Assembly: GCF_902806685.2 (NCBI RefSeq) | Contig: NC_048543.1 | Span: forward strand, 10,450,106 to 10,514,105 | From: Maniola hyperantus | Taxonomy: Eukaryota; Arthropoda; Insecta; Lepidoptera; Nymphalidae | Reading direction: 5' to 3' | Length of the DNA stretch: 64,000 nucleotides | Part shown: one piece after another, positions 55,989-64,000 of the stretch | Numbering within the stretch: position 1 is the first letter of the stretch | How the letters are laid out: every line of letters starts with the position of its first letter | The notes under the pieces: model-generated | What the model was told of the DNA's origin: nothing | Databases searched by the model: none | The model's input: the letters and a program-made list of their open reading frames with translations, nothing else | Position numbers and translations under genes: made by a program

Positions 55989-56521
55989 TGATTGCGCCAA
56001 GTTATGTTATGTTAATTATGTAAAATTATGAATCTAAATATGGATTAGCGGACTGTATTAAAATTGACAAATAAAAACCGTGGTGCAAATGAAATAAAGG
56101 ATTTAGACAGAAGGAAATGCAGCACTTACTTGAATCAATCTTCCAGTATGGCCGACGTTAACTTTTCACTTCTTCCACGGGTTCTTTCTTCACAAATTCC
56201 ACCACGATCAAGGCACAAACATATATGATAAAGAAAGTCTCGCGTGTTCTCAATGAAGCACATGGAGATAAGTTATATTTTTTATAATTTAAGTTTTAAC
56301 GTTGCATTCTTTCGAACCGCGCGCACTTGCATCGTATTCGAGAAGAAGGGTTTTTTTTTTTTTTTTTAGTTACAAGTGTGACGAGTTCGCGTGGCGGCTC
56401 TGGATTCTTGCCCTTTTTCTCCTCGCAGTCTTGTAGAGTGCTGCATTCGGGTTAAAGAAGTTGGAGTGGAAACACCAGGAAATATTTTTAAATTAATTAC
56501 ATAAATAAGTTGGCGCAACCA
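55989..56521 (-). repeat. 3' LTR of the BEL/Pao element
   Basis: 533 bp. Identical to the other LTR over 55,989-56,230, then about 19 substitutions and 4 length changes in the remaining ~290 bp, including a T17-like run where the partner has T10 plus CTT. Its inner edge is TGGCGCAACCA. Confidence 0.93.
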
Positions 56522-56804
56522 TCCACCCGCCCTTAAAGGGTCACCTTTAAGAAAAGTCTCATGAGGTGTAGAGCGAATAGGGCTCTATGAGAAGAAACGC
56601 ACATTGCGTAAAATAATTTAAAGGTCATGGGATAATAAAATTATTAGAACTTGGCTCGACACACTAACGTGTGTCTTGATAAGATATGACATGGTACGAT
56701 ATGAATATAGTGTTAATTTATGAATATAAAATAAACGATTATGATTATGATTATGTACAAATTATAAGCTAACTTACTATTTAAACTGAAGCCATATTTG
56801 AAGC
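56522..56804 (-). other. 3' untranslated part of the BEL/Pao interior
   Basis: Between pol and the 3' LTR. On the - strand AAGGGCGGGTGGAT lies directly against the LTR and is the likely polypurine tract. (GATTAT)n-like sequence occurs at 56,736-56,754. Confidence 0.65.
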
Positions 56805-58787
56805 TTACTGCGTAGGGAGAGGGCATAACTTAACAACCGGACGGAGGTAAGTTTTCCCAGAGATCTTTACAGTAGCTACGCGAACAACACCGTTTTTCGC
56901 GGGATGCAATATCTCCGCTACTGCTGACGGCCAAGCCTGGAGCGGCACGTTATTATTTGTCACTACGACATTTCTAGGAGTGAAAGACAGATATTCCATC
57001 CTCATATGATTCCAATGGGATTGGACTATTGTTTGAAGGACGCGTATCGTGATAAAGGTACGCCATTTATTTGGAGAGCCTTTAATTAAGTATAAGGCGA
57101 CTTGAGAATGGAGAAACGCATATTTAATTTTGATTGTGATACGTACTGTGCAAAGCAATTTATATAATAATACGCTTGCACCGTGTAGCTCGAGACGCGC
57201 GATCGAATGTGGTTTTGTCGGCGAAACTTTACTTTTCGCGCAAACGAGACGCACGGTATTACCAGAAGGTGAGCTCACGTGCAAATAAACTAGAGCACCG
57301 TAGGCTGCGAGACTGACTTCAGACAGTCCCAGGAGGGTGACCTCGCAGTCTTCGATCACGCCCACATGACGTGGTATGTGAAGTTTATTTAGAGCTGGTA
57401 ATTCGTCGCGAAACTGTCTCCATATCTCAATGATGTGTGGTGGAGCTACAGTGTCCCAATCAAGATTTAATTGCCAAAGCATTTGAATTAACATTTTGGT
57501 ATACACGACTGTGGGAGCAACGAAGCTCATTATGTCCCACAGACGGGCAACTGTCGACAAGATGGAGCGCTTAATGCATGTCACATCGTCGGATACGGAA
57601 ATTTTGAAATAGAACGAGTCTGTTTCAGTGGACCAATGCAAACCAAGTATCTTATGGTGCATGGCTTTATCAAACTTCACTCCAGTAGGAAGTTTGTGTG
57701 AAGCAGGAATATGATCTTCGCGAGTATAGCTATTCCACTTAGTTAAATCCCACTGTGCACCTTTGAAGAGGTCAATCATTTGCTGCGACGCAGCGTCTGC
57801 TTCGCGCTCGCTAGGAAGCGAGAAAGCAGCGTCATCCATGTATAGCGCCGGTAGCACAATGCTACTCGCTAGCGGATATTTCGCGCCATCGTCTTCCACG
57901 AGTTGTCGTACCGTGCGCAGTGCATGGTATGGACTCGAAGTGAGGCCAAAACAGACACGATTGAACTGATATAGCACGAGGGGATATAGTGATTTAAAGC
58001 GATATAAGAAGCATTGATAGCGACGATCAGCTTCGCGCATAATTATTTGCAAAAACTGCTCGCGGCAATCGGCTGTCATTGCTATTTCATGCAGATGAAA
58101 ATTTAAAATTATTTTAAATAGATCTCCCTGTAAGATAGGGCTGGAATGCAGCAGACGGTTCAGCGCCTGGCCGGAACTAGAACGACACAAGGCATCTATG
58201 ACCATAGGCGTGGCAGAAACAAAATCTTTCTCGGGATAATTTTTTAAGACGTCATCATGACGTGCTGACCTCAATTTAGATGAAGGTTTGAGCTTTCTTT
58301 CGAGGCAAGCGAAACGTTTTTTAGCTACATCCATAGAATTCCCTAGGGAGTATACATCCTCTTTAAATGGCAGGCCGACAACGTATCTGCCAGTGACAGG
58401 ATCACGGATAGTAGTCGAAGTATAAAAATCTTCACATTCAGCATCATCAGGATGTTGAACAGAAGCGGAAGGAAGCTCTTCGAGTTCCCAGAAACGCCTG
58501 ACTATGGAGTCAATAGCGGGAGGGTCTTGAACGAAACAACATGTCAAGGCCGAGTGAGTATTTACGGTAGGTATCGTAGGCGCATTGCCCATGTACACGA
58601 GACCTAGAACTGTGCGCAATGCGACTGGCATCGACGGATCGCGACGTGATGTATGGACATCGTCGGGCAGAAGCAAGTGCTGGAATAGGGAAGCTCCTAT
58701 TAAAGCATCTATTTTATCAGGTACGCCGAAACTTTCGTCAGCAAGTGGAATACCCTTCAGGTGTGATAGGACTGACGTATCTACCAC
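56805..58787 (-). CDS. BEL/Pao Pol, shortened: protease end, RT, RNase H part, integrase tail (660 codons)
   Basis: Numbering starts at the GTG at 58,787; the frame is open from 58,814 and has no ATG nearby. Residues 1-70 match the end of the Pao peptidase region (IPLADESF, KIDALIGASLF, LGLVYMGN). RT begins ~130 (VTGRYVVGLPFK, CLERKL); the stretch usually lying before the VFDAS motif is shortened at ~170-195. TAD (D240) and YMDD (316-319) are kept. In RNase H the usual DAS reads EVS (~490) and the usual SDS reads HSQ (~560), so two metal-binding Asp are gone; RLEL (531-534) remains. It then jumps to the integrase C-terminus (NGVVRVATVKISGKTYLRPV). The integrase catalytic core is absent. A full Pol would be more than twice this length. 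Likely a defective product. Confidence 0.85.
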   Translation of the reverse strand: MVDTSVLSHLKGIPLADESFGVPDKIDALIGASLFQHLLLPDDVHTSRRDPSMPVALRTVLGLVYMGNAPTIPTVNTHSALTCCFVQDPPAIDSIVRRFWELEELPSASVQHPDDAECEDFYTSTTIRDPVTGRYVVGLPFKEDVYSLGNSMDVAKKRFACLERKLKPSSKLRSARHDDVLKNYPEKDFVSATPMVIDALCRSSSGQALNRLLHSSPILQGDLFKIILNFHLHEIAMTADCREQFLQIIMREADRRYQCFLYRFKSLYPLVLYQFNRVCFGLTSSPYHALRTVRQLVEDDGAKYPLASSIVLPALYMDDAAFSLPSEREADAASQQMIDLFKGAQWDLTKWNSYTREDHIPASHKLPTGVKFDKAMHHKILGLHWSTETDSFYFKISVSDDVTCIKRSILSTVARLWDIMSFVAPTVVYTKMLIQMLWQLNLDWDTVAPPHIIEIWRQFRDELPALNKLHIPRHVGVIEDCEVTLLGLSEVSLAAYGALVYLHVSSPSGNTVRLVCAKSKVSPTKPHSIARLELHGASVLLYKLLCTVRITIKIKYAFLHSQVALYLIKGSPNKWRTFITIRVLQTIVQSHWNHMRMEYLSFTPRNVVVTNNNVPLQAWPSAVAEILHPAKNGVVRVATVKISGKTYLRPVVKLCPLPTQ

Positions 58788-58800
58788 AGCTGTAGGTAAT

Positions 58801-60213
58801 TTATCGGTTAGCGCCTACGTCCGTAGCACGCGGTGCTACGTCGGTGCATTCATCTGCTACGGGCGACGGAGCCCGCGATGACGTCACGGCATCATCTAGT
58901 TGTTGCACGCGAGTCCTTTCTAGATCAAAGTGCAGTCTTTTATTATGTCTTTGCCCACAGGAGCAGTGTGGGGAGACCTCACATTGACCAACTCTGTGTA
59001 ACACAGACAAACAATTTACACAGGCGTTGTTGTCTTTGACACATTTAAAACGTTCCTGAGGCGAAGATAATTTATTAAAATCGACACATTTATACAAATA
59101 CGTATGCGATATATTTTTACATAGACATTTAGACGAAGTAGACTTATCAACTGTGCTTACATAAGCCTGGTACTTCGGCGCACTGCCTGAAGACCCGTTA
59201 TTAGTCTGTTTTATATTTTTATTTTGACGTGTATCCGAAGCGTTTGTTATATTTTTATTAGTACGCTCGAATACCTTCGCACGAGTAGTGATAAATTCCA
59301 CAAATTCGTCGAAGTTAGGTATTTTACTTCCGCACTTAATTTCAAACGCGCGTACTGTTTCCGTGTCTACCTTTTGTGTAGCTATATGTAATATGATGAG
59401 ATCAGCCAAATTGTCTAATTTTAAATTTTTTAAAGCGCTTACTGCGCCAGCAAACTGATCTATGAAAGATTCAAAGTTCGCCGCGGAGGGGGTTTGAAAA
59501 CCTTTATAACGAAATAATTCATTTAGGTACGCGGAAGTCAACATCCGTTTGTCATCGAATCGGTTTATAAGCGTTTGTAAGATCAACTTATAATTTTCAG
59601 CACATGGAGAAATTCCTGCGATCGCGCTTTTCGCCTTTCCTTTCAGCGTCGGTAATAGATAAAATAGCTTTTCGGCATCGCTGAGTAATGGATTATTATC
59701 TACCACTGACTTAAAGGTCGTATAAAACATCTGAAAGGATTTTATGTCACCATCGAAATCCAATATCGAAATGGGAGCCAGTTTTGGCTTAGCCTTCAGC
59801 AGCGCGGGAGTCGCGTTATGCATTTCCGGTGTCAATTCGGAAGTTGGGCATTTCGCCTGAACTCGTTTGACCCTACTATACAAAGTCTCAAAAGCATACA
59901 GACAGCTGTAATTAGGCGTTGCCTCAGGATTTAATTGCAACAAACGAGTATTATAAATATCAACGATAGATTCGTATTTTTCGCGCAACGAATCAATTTG
60001 TGACGATTCGTCGAGAAAATGTTCCATCTTTTCGTCATCTGTGTGAATGTATTTGTCACGAGACAATTCGAAGATATTCTGCATGATTCCAAATATAGCT
60101 TCACGTTTAGCAAGTAAGATAGACAATCTAGAATCTTGAATATCTTTATCGCTTTCACTCGTGCCTTCGCTTGATTTAGGGTCTATTTTAGGCGGCATTT
60201 TGATAACACGCAA
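58801..60213 (-). CDS. BEL/Pao Gag, 470 aa
   Basis: Particle protein of the element. Residues ~25-110 are a helical, charged N-terminal region. ~145-320 is the conserved Pao-type Gag region (ISILDFDGDIKSFQMFYTTF, LLPTLKGKAKSAI, LINRFDDKR). The C-terminal third carries Cys/His nucleic-acid-binding fingers: C363/C365/H370/C376, a clean CCHC knuckle C398-X2-C-X4-H-X4-C411, and a third Cys/His cluster (HCSCGQRHNKRLHF). The start chosen is the first ATG; a second at codon 6 is possible. The end (APRATDVGANR) lies at a deletion joint: the pol frame opens at 58,814 in another frame and overlaps by only 12 nt, so no normal gag-pol transition is left. The whole frame is intact. Confidence 0.9.
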   Translation of the reverse strand: MRVIKMPPKIDPKSSEGTSESDKDIQDSRLSILLAKREAIFGIMQNIFELSRDKYIHTDDEKMEHFLDESSQIDSLREKYESIVDIYNTRLLQLNPEATPNYSCLYAFETLYSRVKRVQAKCPTSELTPEMHNATPALLKAKPKLAPISILDFDGDIKSFQMFYTTFKSVVDNNPLLSDAEKLFYLLPTLKGKAKSAIAGISPCAENYKLILQTLINRFDDKRMLTSAYLNELFRYKGFQTPSAANFESFIDQFAGAVSALKNLKLDNLADLIILHIATQKVDTETVRAFEIKCGSKIPNFDEFVEFITTRAKVFERTNKNITNASDTRQNKNIKQTNNGSSGSAPKYQAYVSTVDKSTSSKCLCKNISHTYLYKCVDFNKLSSPQERFKCVKDNNACVNCLSVLHRVGQCEVSPHCSCGQRHNKRLHFDLERTRVQQLDDAVTSSRAPSPVADECTDVAPRATDVGANR

Positions 60214-60804
60214 CTAACTGATAAGTAAACAAAATCACAAAATGTATACGTAATTTACCCAAATATAAAAATAATAGTCAAGCAAAGTCAGGTGAAAGGA
60301 TTAGGTCACGTAATCGGTAGCGAGGCGCGTAGGTATTGAAGACACTACGCGCGCGGTAGGATTATAATTTTATGATCGACCCGTGTCTAATTCAAACGAA
60401 TCTCGAGCGTATGCGTTAGAACTTAAGAGTCAAGTAATCTGCATTAACTTTTCGAGTGTCGTTGAATTGACGGTACCTGTGGCACGATATTCAAGACTTA
60501 TTTTAATGATTAATATTATAAAAATTAGTTATGTATTTATTAAAATATACATAAATACGGTATAAATAATTAGTATGCCTAACTGGGGAAATAGCTAGCT
60601 CAATGCTATATGCCGTTTATGCCAGTATTTAGACAATGAAAAAAGATGACGCAATCGCCAAGTTTTTTCGTTTTAAGTGAAATACATATATTCGCAATGA
60701 ATATTATATGTAAATATTATAAAATCTCATTTATTAGAGCCAATAGAAGTATTCTAACAAACGAAATATGCTGGAAATATCCGGTTCGAAGGTAACCACT
60801 TATA
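60214..60804 (-). other. Leader of the BEL/Pao element with candidate primer-binding site
   Basis: 591 bp between the 5' LTR and gag on the - strand. Six bases in from the LTR the - strand reads TGGTTACCTTCGAACCGG (complement of 60,781-60,798). TGG is how primer sites complementary to a tRNA CCA end begin, but the following bases do not fit a standard tRNA 3' end, so the primer stays unassigned. Confidence 0.5.
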
Positions 60805-61335
60805 TGATTGCGCCAAGTTATGTTATGTTAATTATGTAAAATTATGAATCTAAATATGGATTAGCGGACTGTATTAAAATTGACAAATAAAAACCGTGGT
60901 GCAAATGAAATAAAGGATTTAGACAGAAGGAAATGCAGCACTTACTTGAATCAATCTTCCAGTATGGCCGACGTTAACTTTTCACTTCTTCCACGGGTTC
61001 TTTCTTCACAAATTCCACCACGATCAAGGCACAAACATATATGATATGGAAAGTCTCGCGTGTTCTCAATGAAGCACATGGAGATAAGTTATAATATTTA
61101 TAATTTAGGTTTTTTAACGTTGCATTTCTTCGAACCGCGCGCACTTGCAACGTATTCGAGAAGCCGTGTTTTTTTTTTCTTAGTTACATGTGTGTCGAGT
61201 TCGCTTGGCGGCTCTGGATTCTTGCCCTTTTTCTCCTCGCAGTCTTGTAGAGTGCTGCATTCGGGTTTAAGGAGTTAGGAGTGGAAACACCAGGAAATAT
61301 TTTAAATTAATTTTATAAATAAGTTGGCGCAACCA
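60805..61335 (-). repeat. 5' LTR of the BEL/Pao element
   Basis: 531 bp. 60,805-61,046 equals the other LTR base for base, while 61,047-61,335 carries nearly all the differences. As transcription runs right to left, the divergent half is the U3 side. Confidence 0.93.
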
Positions 61336-62500
61336 ATCAGCTTTTGTATTGATACACTAGTATTTGTTTAACTTTTGTAAACATAATTTGTTCAATAAGT
61401 TTAATATTTACATTAATTGAATGTAAGCGATGTATCAATTCCATTAATAAATTAAAACAGTTTTCAAAACACAGCCACCCATGGCTTGTCTATGTCGTAC
61501 ATGTTCACCTATCAAATTATTGAATTAGCGGTTGGCGGTTTTAGGGTGAAAATTAAACGTTAAACGTAAAGTAACAAATCAACGCCATTCTCGACAAATT
61601 CATTAAATATTAACAAACTTTCTTAACATGTGCTCTTGACTTGTACGCAGTGATTTTCTCGCGATATAAGCTAAATGAAACTAAGGTCGCTGTCAGACAG
61701 CCATCTAGGGGAGCTAGAATTCCTTTGTGAAAATTATTTCTTTGAATCCTATAAAGGATCAATATTTCTTTTTGTTGTGTTATTGAGCGCATCAAATAAT
61801 TTTTATAAACTTTTCTCTCCCATACAAGTTTTGCTCACTTGCAATGCGAACACAGTCATGCCTCTTTGGCATTCTAACATATCCGTCGCCAGCTCGTTGA
61901 CGGCAGATAGCGACCAAATGTTCGACTACAACAGGCCAGGCTGTGATAGTTTCAGTGCAATAAATCTTTCTCGCGGCACTTTATCGAAGACAAAGCCATA
62001 AGGTATCGTCGCACGAAATACGAATCTTTCAAATACGTATTATGTTTGCACTACACATTTCGGAGGTTCATCTTGAGTATAGCGACTCTTTGCTTTATAT
62101 TATAATAACCTGAAAGATAAAATATTTTATCGCTTTAATATATCTTAAGTTCAATATACGTCACTACCTTAAGCACCCTTTGAATGTATCCGCCGTATAC
62201 TACCTAATTACTAATCGTGATTACACACGCGTCGCTTTGCCGTGTTTACTCTGAGAGTAATTAAAGGAAGGTAATCTGAAACGTTCGCGAGCTCATACAA
62301 AATGCATTCAACGGCGAACACTCTTAGCGTTCTTAGTTCAAAGGCATCGACGACATAATTATATTACTTGGTAACTTGTATTGTAAGTAGTAGTTATATC
62401 GAATTTTTCATGATAGATATATTAAGACAAACCGCATCATAACGGCGAACGTAATCGTTGCTGAGTTTAGAATTTAGATAGAGGAATAATTTTCAAAACA
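61336..62500. other. Unassigned non-coding DNA
   Basis: No repeat or gene recognised. A 108-codon frame (61,675-62,001) has no recognisable domain. Confidence 0.4.
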
Positions 62501-62661
62501 TGTAATGTACATCGGCGTTTATAATGACATTTTGGCTTTGTAGAACGTTGTCTCAGGCACTCATATCTATATGACGTTTTGTAGGTCTCAACGATAGAGA
62601 TCTACAAATCTGCTATCTCCTTCTAAAGATCGATGTACATTACTTTCGGCCGCGTACTGTA
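62501..62661. mobile_element. MITE, 5'-truncated relative of the 11.9-kb copy
   Basis: TGTAATGTACATCGGCG..AATGACATTTTGGCTTTGTAG, GTTGTCTCAGGCACTCATATC, GTTTTGTAGGTCTCAACGATAG, GCTATCTCCTTCTAAAGATCGATGTACATTACTTTCGGCCGCGTACTGTA. Same block order as 11,859-12,043. The left terminal ~15 bp are lost. Confidence 0.7.
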
Positions 62662-63433
62662 ACTAGGCCATCGCAGACCGGCAAGTGGAGCAGAAGCGTG
62701 GCAAGTGGCAGTCAGTAGACTCGCAACGCGGCTAAAAGCAGAGAATAGATCTCGGTGCGTTGACTGGCAATTAGTGGCAGCTAATGCACAGTTATTTATT
62801 ATGGACTTGAATCGTCTGGCTCCTGGCGTGAGTCCGCAAACACGCGCAGCGTTTGAGTGTGCTTACTTTTGTTACAATTTCAACTTTATATCGTATTAAA
62901 AAAAAACAGAGTTTAAATTGATTAAAAAATGCTGCACCTCGGTGCAACTCCACTCCGTAAGAATTGCATACCTACTGAACCACACCGCAACTGCTGCCAT
63001 ATCTTGGCCATTATTTTTTACCATTACTGTCTCGTTTAATAAATAAGATTATATTGCGAATTTCCCAATAAAGAATACCTATTACAAAAGCGTCATGTTG
63101 TATACTATCTTATAGGTAGTAGGTATTATGTACAGGCATTCTAGTTATTAAATCCTTTGGCAGACGTTTTATCGAAGAGGTAGGTACCTCTACCCGTCAG
63201 ATACCACAAATTCTGCATCGAATACTCGGTATTACTTTTCCATTAGTATTCGGATTTTTGTTTGCAGTTGCTTTTCTCCAATATTGAAACTTTTCATTGA
63301 TGGAAATGTAAAATAAGATACGGTGAAGTATTGATGCAATGTCAAAAGTTGTATGCCTCGGGTGATTCTGAAATATTTTTCAATTTCAATTTAAATCTTG
63401 CTTCGTACTAAAGATTCCATTTGATAAACATTT
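62662..63433. other. Unassigned non-coding DNA
   Basis: No repeat or gene recognised. Confidence 0.4.
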
Positions 63434-63612
63434 CCTTTGTAAATGCGAAAGTGGATTTGTTTCTCAGTTTGTCGCAACACATCGATGGTCGCAACAAATA
63501 TATCTACATGATTTTTTGCTTAGGTTACTTTTCTTCCTGAAAAATCCAAGAGCTTCTCACGGGATTTTTAAACCCATCTCCACGCGGACGATGTCGCTGG
63601 CACCATCTAGGA
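63434..63612 (-). repeat. Short dispersed repeat R2
   Basis: GTAAATGCGAAAGTGGATTTGTTTC, GTCGCAACACATCGATGG, ACATGATTTTTTGCTTAGG, CTTCTCACGGGATTTTTAAACCCATCTCCACGCGGACGATGTCGCTGGCACCATCTAGG. Confidence 0.78.
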
Positions 63613-64000
63613 ATATATTCTCTTTAAAGATTTATATTCACAGTAAAAAAAATAGCTTTATACTCTAAAATATATAAGCAGATGGGATCGGATACACACA
63701 AGTTACCCTTCAAATAAAAAATCCGCCGCTTTAAACATCATTAATAAGATTTTTTTCATTTTTATCGGCTTTTGCTTCGACAAAGCTTTGCAAAAGCTGC
63801 AAGAAATCGTTGTCACACTGATTGTGCTTGAGCTACGAGATCATGTACCTAACGTTTATAATTTAGTAACTAAACAACTATCATGTGACATAGATTGCAC
63901 CTAGCAGCGTCGTGCTTCGTTAGAGCCAACGCGGAGCCAGTAAAACCACAGTAAGCCCAAGAGATAGTAGCAAAATCTGTGATCAGAAAGTCACATGACA
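63613..64000. other. Unassigned non-coding DNA
   Basis: Nothing recognised. Confidence 0.4.

Larger units (their letters stand above)
55989..61335 (-). mobile_element. BEL/Pao LTR retrotransposon, internally deleted (5,347 bp)
   Basis: LTRs at 55,989-56,521 and 60,805-61,335 start TGATTGCGCCAA and end TTGGCGCAACCA (+ strand), i.e. 12-bp terminal inverted repeats with one mismatch. ATCAG flanks both sides (55,984-55,988 and 61,336-61,340), the 5-bp target duplication usual for BEL/Pao. Gag and pol lie on the - strand. Pol is shortened: the front of the protease, part of the RT, and everything between the middle of RNase H and the C-terminal end of integrase are missing. The element should therefore depend on enzymes from elsewhere, or be dead. 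Confidence 0.93.

Noticed and set aside
60781..60798. Identified tRNA primer site for the BEL element
   Set aside because: The site begins TGG but its continuation puts a TTCGAA-like loop too close to the CCA end for a standard tRNA, so I would not name a primer.
61675..62001. 108-codon open frame
   Set aside because: No recognisable domain or neighbouring exon signals.

Overview
The window is AT-rich, repeat-dense eukaryotic DNA. I infer a moth or butterfly (Lepidoptera) from its recurring short repeats: tRNA-headed SINEs ending in GATCATGATGATGATGA-like tails, SINEs with a TCTGGTCTGGT body, and the short repeats beginning GATGCCCGCGACTTCGTCCGCG or CTTATGCTCGCGACTTCGTC. RTE-type 'endonuclease-reverse transcriptase' LINE ends and a Pao/BEL retrotransposon point the same way. 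I found no host protein-coding gene, rRNA gene or functional tRNA gene. All convincing coding sequence belongs to two LTR retrotransposons. The rest looks intergenic or intronic.

Layout. 1-23.9 kb: non-coding DNA with scattered short repeats and LINE 3' ends, a complete 185-bp MITE (11.9 kb), two copies of a MITE with ~60-bp terminal inverted repeats (18.3 and 22.8 kb), a SINE interrupted by another repeat (17 kb) and a two-headed SINE cluster (20.8 kb). 23,894-35,190: a complete, apparently very young Ty3/gypsy element on the + strand with two 2,926-bp LTRs, a 4-bp target duplication (ACTT), gag, and pol in the same frame after one TAA. 35.2-55.9 kb: more non-coding DNA with the same short repeats, a 33-bp-stem hairpin (44.8 kb) and two adjacent hairpins (51.6 kb). 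55,989-61,335: a BEL/Pao element on the - strand with 533/531-bp LTRs, a 5-bp target duplication (ATCAG), intact gag, and an open but internally deleted pol. 61.3-64 kb: unassigned DNA with one MITE relative and one short repeat.

How the parts relate. The gypsy element has the enzymes needed to move: protease, reverse transcriptase, RNase H and integrase. It carries a piece of the local SINE family inside each LTR and landed inside another short repeat. The BEL element lacks the integrase core and the front of its protease, and two RNase H catalytic positions are changed, so it should be non-autonomous although its frames are still open.

The most unusual points are: the gypsy gag-pol junction (stop-codon readthrough implied, with a G-patch domain ahead of the protease), its very long SINE-bearing LTRs, the BEL LTR pair that is identical over 242 bp and strongly diverged over the rest, and the long perfect-like hairpin at 44.8 kb. 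Repeat family labels (R1-R4, SINE-A, SINE-C, MITE-E and so on) are my own working names. All alignments were made by eye, so repeat ends are approximate.
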